Assembly: GCA_025358055.1 (NCBI GenBank)
Contig: JANYKV010000091.1
Span: 1-40,130, forward strand
DNA from: Gemmatimonadota bacterium
Lineage (GTDB): Bacteria; Gemmatimonadota; Gemmatimonadetes; Gemmatimonadales; GWC2-71-9
Reading direction: 5' to 3'
Length of the DNA: 40,130 nt
Part shown: piece after piece, positions 26,396 through 35,336 of the stretch
How the letters are laid out: the number at the start of each line of letters is the position of its first letter
How positions within the stretch are numbered: position 1 is the stretch's first letter
The notes under the pieces: model-generated
Databases searched by the model: none
What the model saw: only the letters and a program-made list of their open reading frames with translations
Told to the model about the DNA's origin: nothing
Program-made: the position numbers and the translations under genes

Positions 26396-29300
26396 TTACC
26401 GCGCGGGCGAGGCCGCGGGCGGCACCAGATCCGACGAGTCGGCCTGCTCCCTCGAGGCCCGGGAGAATAAGCGCCCGAACCATCCTTGCAACTGATCGAG
26501 GTAGGTATAGAACACGGGGGTCACATAGAGGGTCACGATTTGGGAAAACGCGAGCCCGCCGACCACGACAATGCCGAGCGGACGCCGGGAGTCCGCACTG
26601 GCCCCGATGCCAATCGCGATGGGAAGCGTGCCGGCCAGCGCGGCCACCGTTGTCATCATGATCGGACGAAACCGCACACTCGCCGCCCGGACGATGGCCT
26701 GGGCCGGGGTGAGGTGCCCCTCGCGTTCCACCGCAATGGCAAAATCGATCATCATGATTGCGTTCTTCTTGACGATGCCGATCAACATGATGACACCGAC
26801 GTAGCCGTACACCCCAAGCTCCACATCGGTAATCCAGAGAGCGAAGAGCGCGCCAAACGCGGCAAACGGGAGGCCGGTGAGAATGGTGATGGGATGAATG
26901 AAGCTCTCGTAGAGCACGCCTAAGATCAGATAGATGATGAAGACGGTGATCAGCAGGAGAATACCCAAGCCTTGTTGCGAGGCCTCGAACGCCTGTGCGG
27001 TGCCGCTAAACCCGGTGCTGATCGTGGCCGGAAGCGTCGTACGCGCCAGCCGGTTCACCTCCACGACCGCGGTTCCCAACGAAACGCTCGGGGCCAGATT
27101 GAAGGAGATGGTGACCGAGGCCATCTGCCCCGAATGGGCTACACTCAAGGGCCCCACACCCGGTGTGAAGCTCGCGACGGCGGAGAGCGGTACTTGCTTG
27201 CCGTTGGCGCCGATGACGTAAAATTTATTCAGCGAGGTGGCGTCCAACTGGGCGCTCGGAACCGTTTCCATCACCACCCAATACTCATTCGTCGGCGTGT
27301 AAATGGTGGACACTTGTTGCTGATTGTACGCGTTGGCGAGCGCGTTCTCAATCGCGGAGGGAGTAACGCCCAATGCGCCCGCCCGTTGGCGGTCGATCCG
27401 AACCGTGACCTGCGGGTTCGTGTTCAGAATGTCGGACGTGACACCGCTCAACATCGGTAGCGCTTGAAGCCGTTTCAAGAACTTCCCGGCCTCGGCGTAC
27501 AACCGGACGATGTCACTCCCGCGCAGCGTGAACTGATACATGCTCTTCGCGGACCGCCCGCCAATTCGGATGCTGGGCGGGTTCTGCACGTACACCGTGA
27601 GACCGGGAATGTTCGACAATCGCCGGGTCAATTCGTGGACGACCGTCTCAGCCTTGGGGCGGCGGCCGGCCGGCTTCAGGGAGATGAAAATGAAGCCTTG
27701 GTTCGTGGCACCACCACCGCCACCGACCCACGAGGTGAACATGGCGACGTTGGAATCGCTGAGGAGGCGCGCGGCGGCAATCTGCTGGAGACGGACCATC
27801 TCCGGGAAGGAGGTCCCCTGGGCGGCCTCGGTCGTAGCGTTGAGGAGCCCGGTATCGTCGCTCGGGAAGAGACCCTTCGGGACCGCGTTGAAGAGCAACA
27901 CCGTGAAGACGAGGATCAGAACCGAGAACACCAGCGTCAGCGGGCGATGCCGCATCACCCAACCGAGACTCCCCTCGTACCCCCGCAGCATCCCCTGAAA
28001 AATGCGTTCAGTCGCGTTGAACAAGCGACCGTGCTGTTCCGGACCGTGGGCCTTGAGCAGCCGGCTGCAAAGCATCGGCGTGAGGGTCAGGGAGACGAAA
28101 CCCGAAACGAGAATCGACACTCCGATGGTGATGGCGAACTCACGGAACAACCGGCCGATGATGCCCCCCATGAACACCAGGGGAATGAAGACCGCCGCCA
28201 ACGAAAGCGTCATGGACAGGATGGTGAAGCCGACCTCGCGGGCGCCTTCCAAGGCGGCCTGCAGGGGCGGCTTCCCCATCTCGAGGTGGCGTACGATGTT
28301 CTCGAGCATCACGATCGCGTCGTCGACCACAAAACCGACCGCGAGGGTCAGCGCCATGAGGGAAAGATTGTCCAGACTGTAGTCCAGCACCGCCATGACC
28401 GAGAACGTACCGACGATGGCCATCGGAAGGGTCAAGCTCGGGATCACGGTCGCGACGGTCTTCCGAAGAAAGAGGAAAATCACCATCACCACCAGGGCCA
28501 GCGCCAGCACGAGTGAGAGCTTCACATCATCCACGGAATGCTGGATCGGCACCGAGCGGTCGTACTGGGTCTTCACCATGACGTTGGCCGGCAGGCCCTT
28601 TTCGATTTCCGCCAGGGCCGCGCGCACGTTGCGGGCCACCGCGACCGTGTTGGTACCCGGCTGGCGCTGCACCGCTAGACCGATCGAGCGCTGATTGCCG
28701 AACCAACTTCCGCCTTTGTTGTTCTGCACATCGTCTAACACCAGGCCCAGATCACCGAGTCGGACGGGAGCCCCGTTCTTGTAGGTGACGATGAGTCGCC
28801 GGAACTGATCCGCGTTGGAGAGCTGCCCAGTGGCCTGAATAGTCAGGGTACGGTCGGGACCGTAAAGCACCCCGGTCGGGATCATCACGTTATTGGCCCG
28901 CACCGCGGCGGCCACCTGCGATACACCGATCCCACGGGAGGCGAGCTGCTCCGGGTCCAGCTGCACGCGAACCGCGTATTTCTGAGAGCCCCACACGTTG
29001 ACCTGTGCGACCCCTTCCACCATGGAGAGGCGTTGAGCGATCACGGTTTCGCCGTATTCGTCGAGCTGCTGGAGCGAAAGGTCCGGCGACGTGAGGGCGA
29101 GAATCAAAATCGGCGAAGCAGCCGGATTCTGCTTGCGGTAGGATGGAGGAATGATGTTGGACGGCAAAGACGCGAGGCTCTGCGAAATTGCCGCGTTGAC
29201 GTCTTGCGCGGCGGCGTCGACATCCCGATCCAATGAAAATTGTAGGGTGATGTTGGTCGAGCCCAGCGAGCTGCTCGAGGTGATTTCATCAATCCCTGCG

Positions 29301-29521
29301 ATGGCCGAAAACGACTTTTCGAGCGGCGTAGCGACCGTGGCAGCCATCGTTTGGGGGCTGGCCCCCGGAAGATTCGCGGAGACGCTGATCGTCGGATAGT
29401 CGACGGTCGGCAGATCGCTCACCGGCAAGGACCGATACGCAACGATCCCAAACACCAGAATCCCGATCATGAGTAACGAGGTCATGACCGGGCGCCGAAT
29501 GAAGAGACCCGTGAAATTCAT
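26396..29521 (-). CDS. mdtB: RND efflux permease, first pump subunit (MdtB-like)
   Basis: 1041 residues from ATG 29521 (MNFTGLFIRRPVMTSLLMIG). The frame is open further upstream but that runs into the adaptor gene, and the homologous start of the second pump fixes this ATG. The full RND architecture is present: TM4 VGFVVDDAIVMLENI and TM10 GIVKKNAIMMIDFAI, the latter as I recall it from MdtB. It is closely similar to the pump encoded next, indicating an old duplication. The gap to the adaptor stop is 16 bases and to the next gene 3 bases, so the three form one operon. It transports drugs or lipophilic compounds from the periplasm and inner-membrane outer leaflet, driven by protons. Confidence 0.93.
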   Translation of the reverse strand: MNFTGLFIRRPVMTSLLMIGILVFGIVAYRSLPVSDLPTVDYPTISVSANLPGASPQTMAATVATPLEKSFSAIAGIDEITSSSSLGSTNITLQFSLDRDVDAAAQDVNAAISQSLASLPSNIIPPSYRKQNPAASPILILALTSPDLSLQQLDEYGETVIAQRLSMVEGVAQVNVWGSQKYAVRVQLDPEQLASRGIGVSQVAAAVRANNVMIPTGVLYGPDRTLTIQATGQLSNADQFRRLIVTYKNGAPVRLGDLGLVLDDVQNNKGGSWFGNQRSIGLAVQRQPGTNTVAVARNVRAALAEIEKGLPANVMVKTQYDRSVPIQHSVDDVKLSLVLALALVVMVIFLFLRKTVATVIPSLTLPMAIVGTFSVMAVLDYSLDNLSLMALTLAVGFVVDDAIVMLENIVRHLEMGKPPLQAALEGAREVGFTILSMTLSLAAVFIPLVFMGGIIGRLFREFAITIGVSILVSGFVSLTLTPMLCSRLLKAHGPEQHGRLFNATERIFQGMLRGYEGSLGWVMRHRPLTLVFSVLILVFTVLLFNAVPKGLFPSDDTGLLNATTEAAQGTSFPEMVRLQQIAAARLLSDSNVAMFTSWVGGGGGATNQGFIFISLKPAGRRPKAETVVHELTRRLSNIPGLTVYVQNPPSIRIGGRSAKSMYQFTLRGSDIVRLYAEAGKFLKRLQALPMLSGVTSDILNTNPQVTVRIDRQRAGALGVTPSAIENALANAYNQQQVSTIYTPTNEYWVVMETVPSAQLDATSLNKFYVIGANGKQVPLSAVASFTPGVGPLSVAHSGQMASVTISFNLAPSVSLGTAVVEVNRLARTTLPATISTGFSGTAQAFEASQQGLGILLLITVFIIYLILGVLYESFIHPITILTGLPFAAFGALFALWITDVELGVYGYVGVIMLIGIVKKNAIMMIDFAIAVEREGHLTPAQAIVRAASVRFRPIMMTTVAALAGTLPIAIGIGASADSRRPLGIVVVGGLAFSQIVTLYVTPVFYTYLDQLQGWFGRLFSRASREQADSSDLVPPAASPAR

Positions 29522-29537
29522 TCCTGCCGCCTCGACG

Positions 29538-30839
29538 TCATGAAGGGCGCCCACCCTTCCGGGCCCCGCCCCCGCCTTTGGCCTTCCCGGCCCCGCCGCC
29601 GGCCCCCGAAGTCGGTTCGCCCTTCCCAAGATCAACCGCGGCGCCAGGGGTCAAACGGGATATGCCTTCCGTCACCACCCGCTCACCGGCAGCAAGGCCA
29701 GACGCCACGATCGAGAGGCTGCCTGCGGTCCGTTCCACCACGACCGGACGCTGTTGCGCGGTTTGGGTCGAATCGATCACGTAGACATAGGTGCCACGCT
29801 GACCCGTCGCAATCGCGTGGGTCGGAACCACAATCGCGTTCTCTTCCACAAACAGGCGCAGGGAGACCGAGACAAATTGACCGACCCACAGCAGCCCCTC
29901 GTCGTTGTTGAAGGTTGCTTTGAGCTGGACCGTCCCGGTGGTCGTGTCCACCGCATTGTCGATGAACGAGAGCGTCCCCCGAGCCAGTTCCTCCCCCAGT
30001 GGAGCCTTGGCAACTGCCGCCCCCGTGGCCGGCGTGTACCCACCCGTCGCCGTGTCCCCTGAGGTCGCCCCGGTTGGCATCCCACTCGGCTGTACCACCA
30101 CTTGAAGGCCGCCGCGCGCCCCGTGTTTCAGAATATTGTGCAGCTCCGAGGCCGGCGCGGAAAAGCGGACCATTATGGGTTTCACCTGATTGATCAGCAC
30201 GAGGGCGGTACCGCTGGCCGCGCGGACCAGATTGCCGGTGCGAACCAGCAAGGCTCCGGTCCGACCCGAGATCGGAGCTCGAATAGTCGTGTTGTCCAGG
30301 TTGAAACTGGCGTTCTTGAGGCCCGCCTCATCCACTTGCACCGTTGCGAGTGCTGCCGCCGCAGTGGTTTGGATTTGCTCGGCCTGCTCCCGCGTAACGT
30401 CGCCGGTCTGCAGCAGCTGCTTGTAGCGCTCGTACTGAGCGGCCGCGTTTTCCGCCGTGGCCTTGTCGCGGGTGATCGCGGCCTGGGCCAAATCATGAGC
30501 CGCCTGGTACGGACGGGAGTCGATGCGAAATAGGACGGCACCACGGGCTACGTCTTGGCCTTCCCGAAACGCCACCTCCATGATGATCCCGTCGACTTGC
30601 GCCGCGACCACCGCGCTCTGGAGGGGAGTCACCACGCCGTTGGCTTCGATCGTGTACGGCACCGAAGCTCGAACGACCGGGGTCATAGCGACCGACACGC
30701 TCGGGCGCTGAGGTTTGGCCTGCGGGGCAGCGGTGCAGCCGGCTAGGGTCCCGGCCGCCGTGACGGCAACCGCCCACCGAAAACCAGGCCCGCGGAGGGC
30801 TCGGAACTGCGTGCTTCGGGTAGTGCGCCAGCCATTCAC
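29538..30839 (-). CDS. mdtA: RND periplasmic adaptor (membrane fusion protein), MdtA-like lipoprotein
   Basis: 433 residues when started at the GTG at 30839, which has AAGGGG upstream and places a lipobox (TLAGC, Cys35) correctly; the open frame reaches 31418 but the extra part has no protein-like content. Order: lipoprotein signal, beta-barrel and lipoyl half-motifs (VVAAQVDGIIMEVAFREGQDVARGAVLFRID and IRAPISGRTGALLVRTGNLV), a helical hairpin between them (about 115-165), and the membrane-proximal domain (VPTHAIATGQRGTYVYVID). The C-terminus is Gly/Lys-rich (GGGAGKAKGGGGARKGGRPS). It links the two RND pumps downstream to an outer-membrane channel. First gene of the mdtABC-type operon; its leader holds hairpins at 30869-30923. 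Confidence 0.9.
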   Translation of the reverse strand: MNGWRTTRSTQFRALRGPGFRWAVAVTAAGTLAGCTAAPQAKPQRPSVSVAMTPVVRASVPYTIEANGVVTPLQSAVVAAQVDGIIMEVAFREGQDVARGAVLFRIDSRPYQAAHDLAQAAITRDKATAENAAAQYERYKQLLQTGDVTREQAEQIQTTAAAALATVQVDEAGLKNASFNLDNTTIRAPISGRTGALLVRTGNLVRAASGTALVLINQVKPIMVRFSAPASELHNILKHGARGGLQVVVQPSGMPTGATSGDTATGGYTPATGAAVAKAPLGEELARGTLSFIDNAVDTTTGTVQLKATFNNDEGLLWVGQFVSVSLRLFVEENAIVVPTHAIATGQRGTYVYVIDSTQTAQQRPVVVERTAGSLSIVASGLAAGERVVTEGISRLTPGAAVDLGKGEPTSGAGGGAGKAKGGGGARKGGRPS

Positions 30840-30868
30840 CGTGAAGCCCCTTCGGTCAAGGTCCGTGT

Positions 30869-30892
30869 CCAGGTCGAGTGGATCTCGACTGG
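30869..30892 (-). other. Stem-loop in the leader of the efflux operon
   Basis: CCAGGTCGAG and CTCGACTGG pair as a 9-bp stem with one bulged G and a 5-base loop (TGGAT). It lies 30 bases ahead of the adaptor GTG, just upstream of its ribosome site. A second inverted repeat, AAACAC (30902-30907) and GTGTTT (30918-30923), lies 9 bases further upstream. It may be a regulatory leader structure or operator; structure seen, role inferred. Confidence 0.45.
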
Positions 30893-31034
30893 CACATCCA
30901 GAAACACATACGACGACGTGTTTGAGGTCGAAACGATGCGAAATGTTGCCATCAGGGGAACCTGTCAAGTAATACGCAGCTGCAGCCGATTCTGCTGACG
31001 TACATTCCAGGCCCGGCCACGGTTTATGTAAGCT

Positions 31035-31040
31035 ATTATA
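31035..31040 (-). promoter_or_regulatory. Candidate -10 element of the efflux operon promoter
   Basis: On the minus strand this is a perfect TATAAT (plus strand ATTATA) in an AT-rich patch within otherwise GC-rich sequence. The -35 at 17 bp spacing is poor (TATCTC), so an activator or another sigma factor may be needed. A TGTA-8 bp-TACA inverted repeat (31027-31042) covers it, as an operator might. The leader to the adaptor start would be about 190 bases. The rest of the 606-bp gap 30840-31445 shows only the stem-loops listed separately; no gene is supported. Confidence 0.4.
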
Positions 31041-31380
31041 CAACATCGGCTTGCACCGAGATACTCCCCATGACCATACCCCTCGCGAAAGCTCCGGCGG
31101 GGTTGAGCAATTTTCACTACCGGCCGACGCTGCCAGCGACGGCGGGAGTCGAGCCCAAGGAGGCTTCTGTGGCATGACGCGAGCGCACATCCCCCAGTCG
31201 AGCGATCGAGGGCGGCCACAGACCCCCGCGGACTGGTCCATCAAGGTGCGCAGACCAGCGGAGCCCGGCCAACCGGGGAAAGGGTCACTCCCCACACAGC
31301 CACCCTGAGGTGGAGAGTGTCCCCCGGAAGAAGGTGGCCGAGCCGTCTCAGAACTTGGGCCATTCCTGCAGCTAGCGATA

Positions 31381-31428
31381 CCGGAGAAAAGTCCGGCCAG
31401 TGCTTGGTATCTCAGCACTGGTCTCCGG
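31381..31428. terminator. Long bulged hairpin after the DUF1460 gene
   Basis: CCGGAGA (31381-31387) pairs with TCTCCGG (31422-31428), and CCAGTGCT (31397-31404) pairs with AGCACTGG (31414-31421). This gives 15 perfect base pairs with a 9-base one-sided bulge (31388-31396) and a 9-base loop. It starts 17 bases past the stop of the minus-strand DUF1460 gene (31446). No clear U-run follows, so it may be a non-canonical terminator or an mRNA 3'-end stabiliser. Confidence 0.55.
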
Positions 31429-31445
31429 GAGGCCGAGCGACGGAG

Positions 31446-32492
31446 TCAGGACGGCGGAGGCTGATCAAGCACCCTCGCCACCATGATTCCATCCTGGTTA
31501 TGGATGGCCAGGATCCGTTCGGCCAGGGGTCGTTGGGAGATCTCCACGCTCTTTCCGACCAGTGGCGCGTGGAGCAGATGAAGCTCACCGTTCTGCCAAA
31601 GCGCGATTCCGGTGTGAGCAACATCGAGGCCCGGCAAGGCCGAAGTCGCGGCGATGATATCGCCGTCGCGAATCCCGGTGGTCAGGGAAGCGATCCGTGC
31701 TTTCGGGATGTAGGATCGGCGGGGGTCGGCGTTGAGCGCTGCCTCCACCCGTTTGATGGCCGCCAAGGCGCCTGAGTCGCCGAGTTGCCGGTAGACCTTC
31801 ACGTGGGAAGACATGAAGGAAATCGAGGCGGGTTCCACAATGCCTCCCAGCTCCTTGGTCAGTCGCAGGACGGCGCCATGGCGCTCGTTGTCGGCCAGCC
31901 ACTCGGAAAAGTAGTGGAGACGGCTCGGGTAGCCATCGATTACGCCACCTCGGTAGCGCATTCTCCGCAGATAGCTCTCGTAGCGCTCGCGAGCTCGACT
32001 TGGATTGGCCAGAGCGACCGTTCCGTCGCCACGGATGAACCGAGCCAGCGCGATCACGTTCTCGACGAGGGTGACACAGTCGAGCTCACGCAGGTTCACC
32101 ACCAACCGCTCAGGGCCCGGAACCTCCAGCGTAGCGGGAGTGTATTGGGTCCCAACGAACGTCTCGGCGAGTCGAGCAATCGCGAGTCCGATCGGAAGCG
32201 TGTCGAGGCGCTGTCGGGCGCCCCAGCGAACCTTGGCCTCGAAGATGCGCCAGTCCTCACGCGTCCAAACCGTGCCGGCAATAGTATCGGAAACAACGAA
32301 CCCTGCCCGGAGGTCGGTCGGAGGTGACCATTTCCCCGAACGGGAGTGCGGAAGAAAGACCACGGCGAGTAGGACGCCGATGGACAGCGGGTTCCGGACC
32401 GCAGATGCCACAGGCATGAGCCCGAGCTGAGTCCGGAAAACGGAGCGGAGACGCATCGACACCTGCACTCGGACAAAGTTGATCGAGATCAT
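31446..32492 (-). CDS. DUF1460 family protein, N-acetylmuramoyl-L-alanine amidase-like, exported
   Basis: 348 residues from ATG 32492 (AAGG 4 bases upstream); ATGs at 32456 and 32417 are alternative starts and would give a more normal-length signal peptide (hydrophobic stretch about 38-48). The DUF1460 core is clear: the likely catalytic Cys139 in NLRELDCVTLVENVIALAR, the YRGGVIDGYPSRLHYFSEWL block, a RIASLTTGIRDGDIIAATS segment and the likely catalytic His in GLDVAHTGIALW. The fold belongs to the papain-like/NlpC-P60-related group; members are annotated as amidase-like and are expected to act on peptidoglycan peptides in the periplasm. It stands alone on its strand, with a hairpin after its stop codon. 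Confidence 0.9.
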   Translation of the reverse strand: MISINFVRVQVSMRLRSVFRTQLGLMPVASAVRNPLSIGVLLAVVFLPHSRSGKWSPPTDLRAGFVVSDTIAGTVWTREDWRIFEAKVRWGARQRLDTLPIGLAIARLAETFVGTQYTPATLEVPGPERLVVNLRELDCVTLVENVIALARFIRGDGTVALANPSRARERYESYLRRMRYRGGVIDGYPSRLHYFSEWLADNERHGAVLRLTKELGGIVEPASISFMSSHVKVYRQLGDSGALAAIKRVEAALNADPRRSYIPKARIASLTTGIRDGDIIAATSALPGLDVAHTGIALWQNGELHLLHAPLVGKSVEISQRPLAERILAIHNQDGIMVARVLDQPPPS

Positions 32493-32884
32493 TACGCCTT
32501 TGGCACTCAGGGAAGCCTAGTAGCCAGAAGGACCTGATACCAGATCGGACGGGGTGTCGACGAGCCGTGGCGATGTACGACCTGGATATTTCGGCCGTCC
32601 GCCGCGCGGGGCGCCACCTAGGGTAATTCCCCAAGACACCCGGTCCGCCCATTCCGGACGAATCGTGAGCCTGCGCGCGTGAAGGTTAACTTAGAGCCCA
32701 AACGCCGTGGCGCGTCGTCCTTTTGAGGTGACCGAAGGCGTCCACCCAGGTAGACGTCCTAACGGTACCAGCCCTGGATCTCACCGGCCAATCGTAAGCG
32801 AACCCAGCACTTGGCACCGGGGCGATGAACGGCATGGAACTCGCGATGCCCGCCCATTGATCTGATGCAAACGGTCCCATCGAA

Positions 32885-32913
32885 TTGACGAGTTCCAACC
32901 AGTTCCAAAAAAT
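32885..32913 (+). promoter_or_regulatory. Candidate promoter with 10-bp-phased direct repeats ahead of the Rieske gene
   Basis: TTGACG (32885-32890), a 17-bp spacer, then AAAAAT (32908-32913), 5 of 6 and 4 of 6 to consensus. Inside the spacer, AGTTCCAA occurs twice at 32891-32898 and 32901-32908, exactly one helical turn apart, as for a response-regulator or activator site. It lies about 80 bases before the Rieske ATG. The rest of the 500-bp gap 32493-32992 shows no gene. Confidence 0.5.
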
Positions 32914-32992
32914 TGTTGCTTGGGTATGGTCACCCGAATCGCGTCAAACCGGATTCTGATCGAGTAACAACCCAACCCGAAGGAAAATGCCG

Positions 32993-33472
32993 ATGCCCCA
33001 ATCCCATTCTGCCCGCGCGACGCGGCACAGATCCTTGGCCGCGTTGTCCACAAACGAGGATTTGAGTCGCAGGATCTTTCTCGTGCGGTGCGGTGCGATC
33101 ACTGCCACAGTTGCGCTAGCGGCGTGTGGCGTCGGCAGCGATTTCCTCACCGCTCCTGGCAATGTGTCCCTGTCCATCAAGATCGCTTCCTACCCTGACC
33201 TGGCTCCGCTCGGTGGCGTCGCCTATGTGGATGCGAACGGGAGTCCCCTCGCTATCGTTCGTACCGGAGCCACGACCTTTCTTGCTCTCTCTCGGATCTG
33301 TCCGCACCGCGGCGGTATTGTGAATGAGGTGGGTGGCGGATTCTCGTGCCCACTCCACGGCGCGCAGTTCGACAACAGCGGCCGCTGGGCCGGTGGCCAA
33401 CCAACCGGAAGCCTGACCACGTACAATTCGAGATACGACGCCGCGACCGACACCCTCACTATCGGGAGTTGA
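32993..33472 (+). CDS. Rieske [2Fe-2S] protein, probable Tat-exported lipoprotein
   Basis: 159 residues from ATG 32993, which is 8 bases after GAAGGA; an in-frame ATG at 32987 is too close to that site. The N-terminal region has a twin-arginine (Arg26-Arg27 in LSRRIFLVRCG) followed by a hydrophobic stretch and lipobox LAAC (Cys45). The Rieske domain has both cluster-binding boxes: CPHRGG (Cys103, His105) and CPLHGAQFD (Cys119, His122). It is too small for a cytochrome bc1 Rieske with its long insertion and resembles the minimal ferredoxin-type domain. An electron-transfer partner is not evident. The metalloprotease gene follows after 34 bases and is probably co-transcribed. Confidence 0.92.
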   Translation: MPQSHSARATRHRSLAALSTNEDLSRRIFLVRCGAITATVALAACGVGSDFLTAPGNVSLSIKIASYPDLAPLGGVAYVDANGSPLAIVRTGATTFLALSRICPHRGGIVNEVGGGFSCPLHGAQFDNSGRWAGGQPTGSLTTYNSRYDAATDTLTIGS

Positions 33473-33506
33473 CCCGGATTTCAACCCACGACTTACAGGA
33501 GCAATC

Positions 33507-35234
33507 ATGCGTGCTCGGGCCGCGATTTCCGGTCTGAAGGTGGCCATCAGCGCGGTCGGCGCCACCGTTGTCGCGGCCTGCGGCGGGGGAAGCTCGCCGA
33601 CAACGTCGGTCCTTCCCCCACCGCCGGCCGCAGTTGCCTGTGCGCCCTCCGGGACAGTGAGCCTGAGTCCGCTCCAAGGTGCCACGCTGGATTGTTCGTC
33701 CGGAACCGCGATCACGGTGGCCGGCAATGGAGCCGTGTATCTGGTCGTTCCGCAATTCGCCACCGGGGGCATCGACGCGGTGGCCTACACGACACACCCG
33801 TACTCCTTGAACGCACAGGGGGCCAACCGCTCCACAGCCGCACCCGTGGCTCGGCGCGCCGGTGCGAATCCAGGCCGCAGTATAGCCCAGAGGATGTTCG
33901 ACGCCAGGCTTCGCGCGGCCGATCGCCACCGCAGCGCCGGAGCGAGCCGGAGTCTTTCCGGAGCCCGGTTCTCGCCCAGGCCGGCCGCGCCACCGGATCT
34001 CGGCAGCATTCGGCAATTCCAGGTCACCGCTTCGCTGAACGGCACGAGCTTCAAAACGAGCAATGCCGCGCTCCGGTATATCGGAAGCAACATTTACGTG
34101 TATGTCGACACCGCAGCCCCCGCGCAAGGATTCACTGATGCTCAGCTCGCGTCCTTCAGTCAACTGAACGACCAGGTTCTGTTCCCCCTGATACTGAGCA
34201 ACTTCGCCCCGCCAACCGACATCGACCAGAACGGCCATGTGATAATGCTGCTGACGCCGATCGTGAACGCTCTGGTCACTGCCTCGGTGTGCCAGAATCA
34301 GGGATTCGTGGCCGGTTTCTTCGACGGGAACGACCTTACGGCCGGGACAAATTCCAATGGGGGAGAGATCTTCTATTCCATCGTGCCGGACCCCGGCGGC
34401 AAGGTGAGTTGCGCCCATTCGGTAGCGACGGTCACCACGGTCATCCCGGCGACGTTCCTTCATGAAGTGCAGCACATGGTTTCGTTTGGACAGCATGTCA
34501 TCTTGCACGGCGGGAATGGCGAGGAAGGCTGGCTCGACGAGGGGATGAGCATCTTCGCCGAAGAATTGGGGTCCTTATACTACGAGGCGAAATTCCCTCC
34601 TCCCACCGGGCGCACCCGATCCACCCAGCTCTTCCCCGACTCGGCGGAGGCGTTCATCTCGGAACAGCTGGTGGACTCGTACGATTACTTGAGTTTCCCG
34701 GATACGGTTTCCCTCACACTCCACTCGGACGACCAAGGCGGGCTGGCCTGGCGGGCGGGTGACTGGCTCCTCATGCATTACGTCGGCGACCAATTCGGGG
34801 CCGGAGTATACCCGCGGCTGCTGCAGACCAATCTTACCGGTCTCGCAAACCTCGAGGCGGCAACCGGGATCCCGTTCCCGACGCTGTTCAGCAACTTTGC
34901 CATCTCCTTGTATGCGGACAGTCTCCCAGGCGTAGCCCGAGCCTCCATCCCGTCCCGGTATCATTTCCGCACTCGGAACCTGCGTCAGATGTACCAGGCG
35001 TTGTACAATGCGGCGGCAGGGTCGAACGGCATCAACAGCCCCTTCCCAATCCTTTTGGGCGCCCTTAGTTCGACCGGAAGTGTCTCGGGGTCCATGGTTC
35101 CCGGGGCGGTGTCTTTCTATCAATTGGCAACCCCCAGCGGAACCGCGACCGTCACGCTCAAGTTCTCGACGCCGGCAAGCGCGTCCTTCGGAACCTCCCT
35201 CCACCCGCAGGTGAGCATCTTCCGGATTCAGTGA
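33507..35234 (+). CDS. M30-like (hyicolysin-type) zinc metalloprotease, lipoprotein
   Basis: 575 residues. ATG at 33507 with GGAG upstream. Lipobox VAAC (Cys25) is followed by a Gly/Ser/Pro-rich linker, so the enzyme should sit on a membrane facing the periplasm or outside. The catalytic zinc motif is His319-Glu-Val-Gln-His323 (FLHEVQHMVSF), with the downstream Glu in EEGWLDEGMSIFAEEL as third ligand, the pattern of peptidase family M30 and other gluzincin-like enzymes. A basic, Arg/Ala-rich stretch (about 115-160) precedes the catalytic domain and may be a propeptide. The C-terminal 80 residues look like a small beta-sandwich. It is encoded directly after the Rieske gene; substrates are unknown. 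Confidence 0.88.
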   Translation: MRARAAISGLKVAISAVGATVVAACGGGSSPTTSVLPPPPAAVACAPSGTVSLSPLQGATLDCSSGTAITVAGNGAVYLVVPQFATGGIDAVAYTTHPYSLNAQGANRSTAAPVARRAGANPGRSIAQRMFDARLRAADRHRSAGASRSLSGARFSPRPAAPPDLGSIRQFQVTASLNGTSFKTSNAALRYIGSNIYVYVDTAAPAQGFTDAQLASFSQLNDQVLFPLILSNFAPPTDIDQNGHVIMLLTPIVNALVTASVCQNQGFVAGFFDGNDLTAGTNSNGGEIFYSIVPDPGGKVSCAHSVATVTTVIPATFLHEVQHMVSFGQHVILHGGNGEEGWLDEGMSIFAEELGSLYYEAKFPPPTGRTRSTQLFPDSAEAFISEQLVDSYDYLSFPDTVSLTLHSDDQGGLAWRAGDWLLMHYVGDQFGAGVYPRLLQTNLTGLANLEAATGIPFPTLFSNFAISLYADSLPGVARASIPSRYHFRTRNLRQMYQALYNAAAGSNGINSPFPILLGALSSTGSVSGSMVPGAVSFYQLATPSGTATVTLKFSTPASASFGTSLHPQVSIFRIQ

Positions 35235-35336
35235 TTCCCGCCCTTCGATCGGGAACCGAAGCAGACGGGCGTCGGTGGGGAGCGATCGGAGCAAGCTCGA
35301 AGTATCTTGCGGGAGCCCCTTCCGGAGATACCAAGC

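Noticed and set aside
31051..31308. 85-residue plus-strand open frame in the efflux leader region
   Set aside because: No ribosome site, no signal or domain, and composition like random GC-rich sequence.
30840..31418. Upstream extension of the RND adaptor to 31418
   Set aside because: The extra residues are low-complexity, the lipobox fits only with the GTG at 30839, and the region contains a promoter-like patch and hairpins.
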